A DNA stretch of 6,852 nt. Origin: Bacillota bacterium. Lineage in GTDB: Bacteria; Bacillota; Sulfobacillia; JAJZIM01; JAJZBP01. The stretch covers positions 1-6,852 of the forward strand of contig JAJZBP010000110.1 in assembly GCA_021798855.1 (NCBI GenBank), read 5' to 3'. A model generated the notes under the pieces. It had not been told where the DNA came from. It searched no databases and was given only the letters and a program-made list of their open reading frames with translations. Below, one piece after another: positions 4,912 to 6,852 of the stretch (positions are counted from its first letter, which is position 1; the number at the start of each line of letters is the position of its first letter). Position numbers and translations under genes: made by a program.

Positions 4912-6195
4912 TCAGGCCACCGGCGAACGCCGTCCGGACTCCCTTTTGGCCCAGCGGATGGACTGAACCAGGGGGCGGTGCGCGGGACATACGTAGGAAC
5001 AGGCGCCGCACTCGATGCAGTCCCCCGGATGGTGCGCCGCGGCCTGCGCGAAAAGCCCCTTCAGGGTGTAGCCCTCCAGGTACAGCGGCAAAAGGCCCGC
5101 CGGACACGCCTCCACACAGGCACTGCAACGGACGCACGGCGTCGGCTGCGGCCACTCTCCCGCGGTCAAAGCCAGGATTCCGGTGGTGCCCTTGGTCACC
5201 GGGACATTCGCGTCGGCCTGCGCGAAGCCCATCATCGGTCCGCCCACCAGCAACTTTTCGGGTCGTTCTTTCAGGCCGACCTGTTCGAGAACCCAGGCCA
5301 GGCTTGCCCCGATCTTGACCAGGTAGTTCCCGGGTTCCCTGACGGCCTCCCCCGCCACCGTCACCACCCGCGCCAAAAGCGGCTGCCCCGCCATGGCCCG
5401 GCTGACCGCCAGGGCCGTCCCCACGTTGTGGACGGAAACGCCCGTCTGCCAAGGGTAAACGCCCCTTGGGATCTCCCGCCCCAGGACCGTTCGCACCAGT
5501 TGTTTCTCCGCCCCCTGGGGATAGCGGGCCGGCAACGCAAACACCCGAGCCCGCCTTCCACCCCCGGTCGCCCGCCTCACCGCGGCGATCGCCCGCTCCC
5601 TGTCCTGCTCGATGCCCACCCAGAGCCTTTTGGCCCGGAAATGGGCGAGGATGCGCAAACCTCCGGCCAGTATTTCCGCCGTCCGCTCCAACAGCAGCCG
5701 GTAATCTCCCGACAGGCAGGGCTCACACTCGGCTCCGTTGAGGATCACGTCGTCCACCTGGGCTCCCGCGGGCAACCGGAGCTTGCGGTGCAGGGGAAAG
5801 GCGGCTCCCCCCAAGCCCAGGATTCCCATTTGGCAAGCCAGGTCGGGCAGGGTGGCCGCCGGCGCCCGGCTGGTCCCTTCTTGTCCGTGAGCCGCCGATT
5901 CCCCCCGCCTGATCCGCACCGCCGGCCATTCGTCGCCCGCCGGGAGGCGGCAGGTTTCCAGTCTCGTCACGGTCCCGGTCACGGTGGCGTGGACCGCGGC
6001 CAACTCCGCGTCCCCTTCCCCGATGACGGCGCCCTCCTCCACCCGCTCGCCCCTCTCGACCAGACGGCGGCAGGGCTTCCCGGGCCCGCCGTAAAGGGGC
6101 ACCAGGACCTCCGCCGGTTCCGGCAGCCCGGTGATGGGGCGATCCGCGAAAGGCTTTAATTCCCGCGGGAAGGCCACCCCGCCTCTAAAACGCAT
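4912..6195 (-). CDS. rnfC: Ion-translocating oxidoreductase complex subunit RnfC
   Basis: Peripheral cytoplasmic subunit, 427 residues, that interacts with NAD(H) and relays electrons within the Rnf complex. The start MRFRGGVAFP is chosen because the RnfC family begins this way and GGGAGGA lies 7 nt upstream; the same frame stays open 360 nt further upstream but that extension looks non-coding. In order it shows a barrel-sandwich region (PCRRLVERGERVEEGAVIGE, about 41-60), the Gly-rich GLGGAAFP at 127-134, NGAECEPCL at 153-161, GAEKQLVRTVLGREIP (228-243), QTGVSVHNVGTALAV (250-264), an SLBB-like segment near 275-305 and GGPMMGF (318-324). Two [4Fe-4S] motifs follow, CVRCSACVEACP (Cys354, 357, 360, 364) and CIECGACSYVCP (Cys393, 396, 399, 403). 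First gene of the visible rnf block. The NAD-binding assignment is family knowledge. Confidence 0.97.
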   Translation of the reverse strand: MRFRGGVAFPRELKPFADRPITGLPEPAEVLVPLYGGPGKPCRRLVERGERVEEGAVIGEGDAELAAVHATVTGTVTRLETCRLPAGDEWPAVRIRRGESAAHGQEGTSRAPAATLPDLACQMGILGLGGAAFPLHRKLRLPAGAQVDDVILNGAECEPCLSGDYRLLLERTAEILAGGLRILAHFRAKRLWVGIEQDRERAIAAVRRATGGGRRARVFALPARYPQGAEKQLVRTVLGREIPRGVYPWQTGVSVHNVGTALAVSRAMAGQPLLARVVTVAGEAVREPGNYLVKIGASLAWVLEQVGLKERPEKLLVGGPMMGFAQADANVPVTKGTTGILALTAGEWPQPTPCVRCSACVEACPAGLLPLYLEGYTLKGLFAQAAAHHPGDCIECGACSYVCPAHRPLVQSIRWAKRESGRRSPVA

Positions 6196-6202
6196 CGCTT
6201 CA

Positions 6203-6209
6203 TCCTCCC
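6203..6209 (-). promoter_or_regulatory. Ribosome binding site of rnfC
   Basis: Minus-strand GGGAGGA ends 7 nt before the ATG that starts the family-typical RnfC N-terminus. It decides this start over the upstream in-frame extension. No convincing -35/-10 pair was found in the roughly 100 nt upstream of rnfC. Confidence 0.75.
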
Positions 6210-6264
6210 GTCGATCCTTATGCCCGCTTGGTCCGGGTAATCCCTGAAGCCCGAGATTCTGGGG

Positions 6265-6290
6265 AAAAAAGGGCTCGAACCGGTTGCCCC
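6265..6290 (-). terminator. Possible rho-independent terminator between the upstream gene and rnfC
   Basis: On the minus strand GGGC (6289-6286) can pair with GCCC (6274-6271) around an 11-nt loop that contains the palindrome AACCGGTT. Six T follow immediately (6270-6265). The element begins about 10 nt after the stop codon of the upstream gene. The stem is only 4 bp, so it may be weak and allow readthrough into rnfC. Confidence 0.4.
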
Positions 6291-6299
6291 AAGGCGGTC

Positions 6300-6851
6300 T
6301 CAACGGCCACCATGAACAAGCCGCACCGGTAAAGTCGTTTCGGCTTGGGCTTGGGCTTGGGTTTGTCCCCTTTTTCCCCCGGCGGTTCGGTAAAACCACT
6401 CGGCCACCACCCGGATGGCTCCGCTCCCATCCCGGGCAAGCCGGCTCGGCGGCCGGTTCAGGTTGACCTTGCCCATCCACACGCTCATTCCGGGGTAAAA
6501 CAGCCGACCCATTGTCGTAATCCCTTTCCCCACGGTCTCCAATTGCAGCGGCCATTCAACCTGCACGCACTTTTCCGCCCTCTTGCCGCCGGTGCAGATC
6601 ACTTGGCCGGGAACCGCCGCGTAAAGCCTTTCCGGGGGGATCACCTGGCGCAGCGTCCCCGCCGGTCCAAAATTGCTCTCCGCGCCGAAGGGTCCGCTTC
6701 CCACCGCATAGAGCGTCAATGACGGCCCGCGGGCCGGGTATTCTCCCTTTCGCGGCCCTTTCCCGGCCCACACATCGAGGAGAGTCCGATCCTGGTAATG
6801 GGCAAAGGCGTCCTCCACCCGGGCGGCATAACCGCCACCACCGCCCCCGTC
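6300..6851 (-). CDS. Unrecognised protein, N-terminus beyond the window
   Basis: The frame is open from the right edge to a TGA, giving at least 183 residues; the start lies outside. I do not recognise the family. The visible part begins with a Gly6 run (DGGGGGGYAARVED), suggesting a linker, continues with AFAHYQDRTLLDVWAGKG and LYAVGSGPFGAESNFGP, then LYAAVPGQVICTGGK and a Trp/Gly/Met-containing stretch (LFYPGMSVWMGKVNLNRP). It ends with AEWFYRTAGG, a (Gln-Ala) repeat tail and a basic end. Short beta-rich hydrophobic strings and many Gly/Pro fit a globular or surface domain rather than a membrane protein; no long hydrophobic helix is seen. Support for the frame is its length and the hairpin with T-run just after its stop. 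An internal GTG (6818-6816) is a poor start because it lacks a Shine-Dalgarno. It is not an Rnf subunit (neither RnfA nor RnfB). Confidence 0.55.
   Translation of the reverse strand, partial: DGGGGGGYAARVEDAFAHYQDRTLLDVWAGKGPRKGEYPARGPSLTLYAVGSGPFGAESNFGPAGTLRQVIPPERLYAAVPGQVICTGGKRAEKCVQVEWPLQLETVGKGITTMGRLFYPGMSVWMGKVNLNRPPSRLARDGSGAIRVVAEWFYRTAGGKRGQTQAQAQAETTLPVRLVHGGR
6342..6365. repeat. Hexanucleotide tandem repeat (GGCTTG), 4 units
   Basis: Three perfect GGCTTG units plus one GGTTTG on the plus strand. On the minus strand, in the frame of the unrecognised gene, they encode Gln-Thr-Gln-Ala-Gln-Ala-Gln-Ala near the C-terminus. Unit length keeps the frame on expansion or contraction. In another minus-strand frame the same bases would read Pro-Lys repeats, so the encoded dipeptide depends on the frame call. 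Confidence 0.9.
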
Positions 6852-6852
6852 G

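Noticed and set aside
6196..6555. A 120-residue N-terminal extension of RnfC in the same open frame
   Set aside because: Known RnfC proteins start at the MRFRGG-like sequence, a good ribosome binding site sits just ahead of it, and the extension has Pro/Arg-rich composition with no family match. It also crosses the hairpin/T-run and overlaps the upstream gene.

Overview
The window is GC-rich (roughly two thirds G+C by eye). It carries strong AGGAGG-type ribosome binding sites, GTG and TTG starts, a Clostridia-like Rnf gene order, a YkwD-type CAP protein and an IS3-family remnant. Together these suggest a high-GC anaerobic Firmicute (class Clostridia, Moorella/Desulfotomaculum-like). This placement is inferred from gene content and style, not from a marker gene. 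Every intact gene lies on the minus strand, so transcription runs from right to left.

Layout from the right edge in the direction of transcription. (1) The C-terminal part of an unrecognised gene enters from beyond the right edge. It ends in a (Gln-Ala)n tail encoded by a hexanucleotide repeat, and a hairpin with a T-run follows its stop. (2) The rnfC-rnfD-rnfG-rnfE block is tightly packed: a 1-nt gap and then two stop/start overlaps (ATGA, GTGA). These genes encode four of the six core subunits of the membrane complex that couples electron flow between ferredoxin and NAD to ion pumping. (3) A good rho-independent terminator follows rnfE where rnfA and rnfB would normally come, and neither gene is present. 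(4) A secreted CAP/SCP-domain protein has a TTG start fixed by a strong ribosome binding site. (5) A 144-bp gap holds a 22-bp direct repeat with 29-bp periodicity. (6) A 489-codon ORF encodes a likely beta-propeller (one clear Asp-box) with a C-terminal coiled coil containing an (Arg-Glu)n run, also encoded by a hexanucleotide repeat. (7) At the left edge, on the plus strand, is a truncated piece of an IS3-family transposase whose recognisable sequence stops about 20 bp from the end of the propeller gene.

The Rnf genes form one functional unit. RnfC handles NAD(H) and carries two [4Fe-4S] clusters, RnfD and RnfG carry covalent FMN, and RnfE forms half of the membrane metal site it normally shares with RnfA. 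The complex cannot be complete from this locus alone. The CAP and propeller genes appear to be separate accessory units, and no functional link to Rnf is visible. The points most worth a second look are the missing rnfAB behind a terminator, the altered flavinylation motif in RnfG, and the recurrent hexanucleotide repeats that give dipeptide tails. I see no CRISPR array, tRNA, rRNA or riboswitch that I can support.
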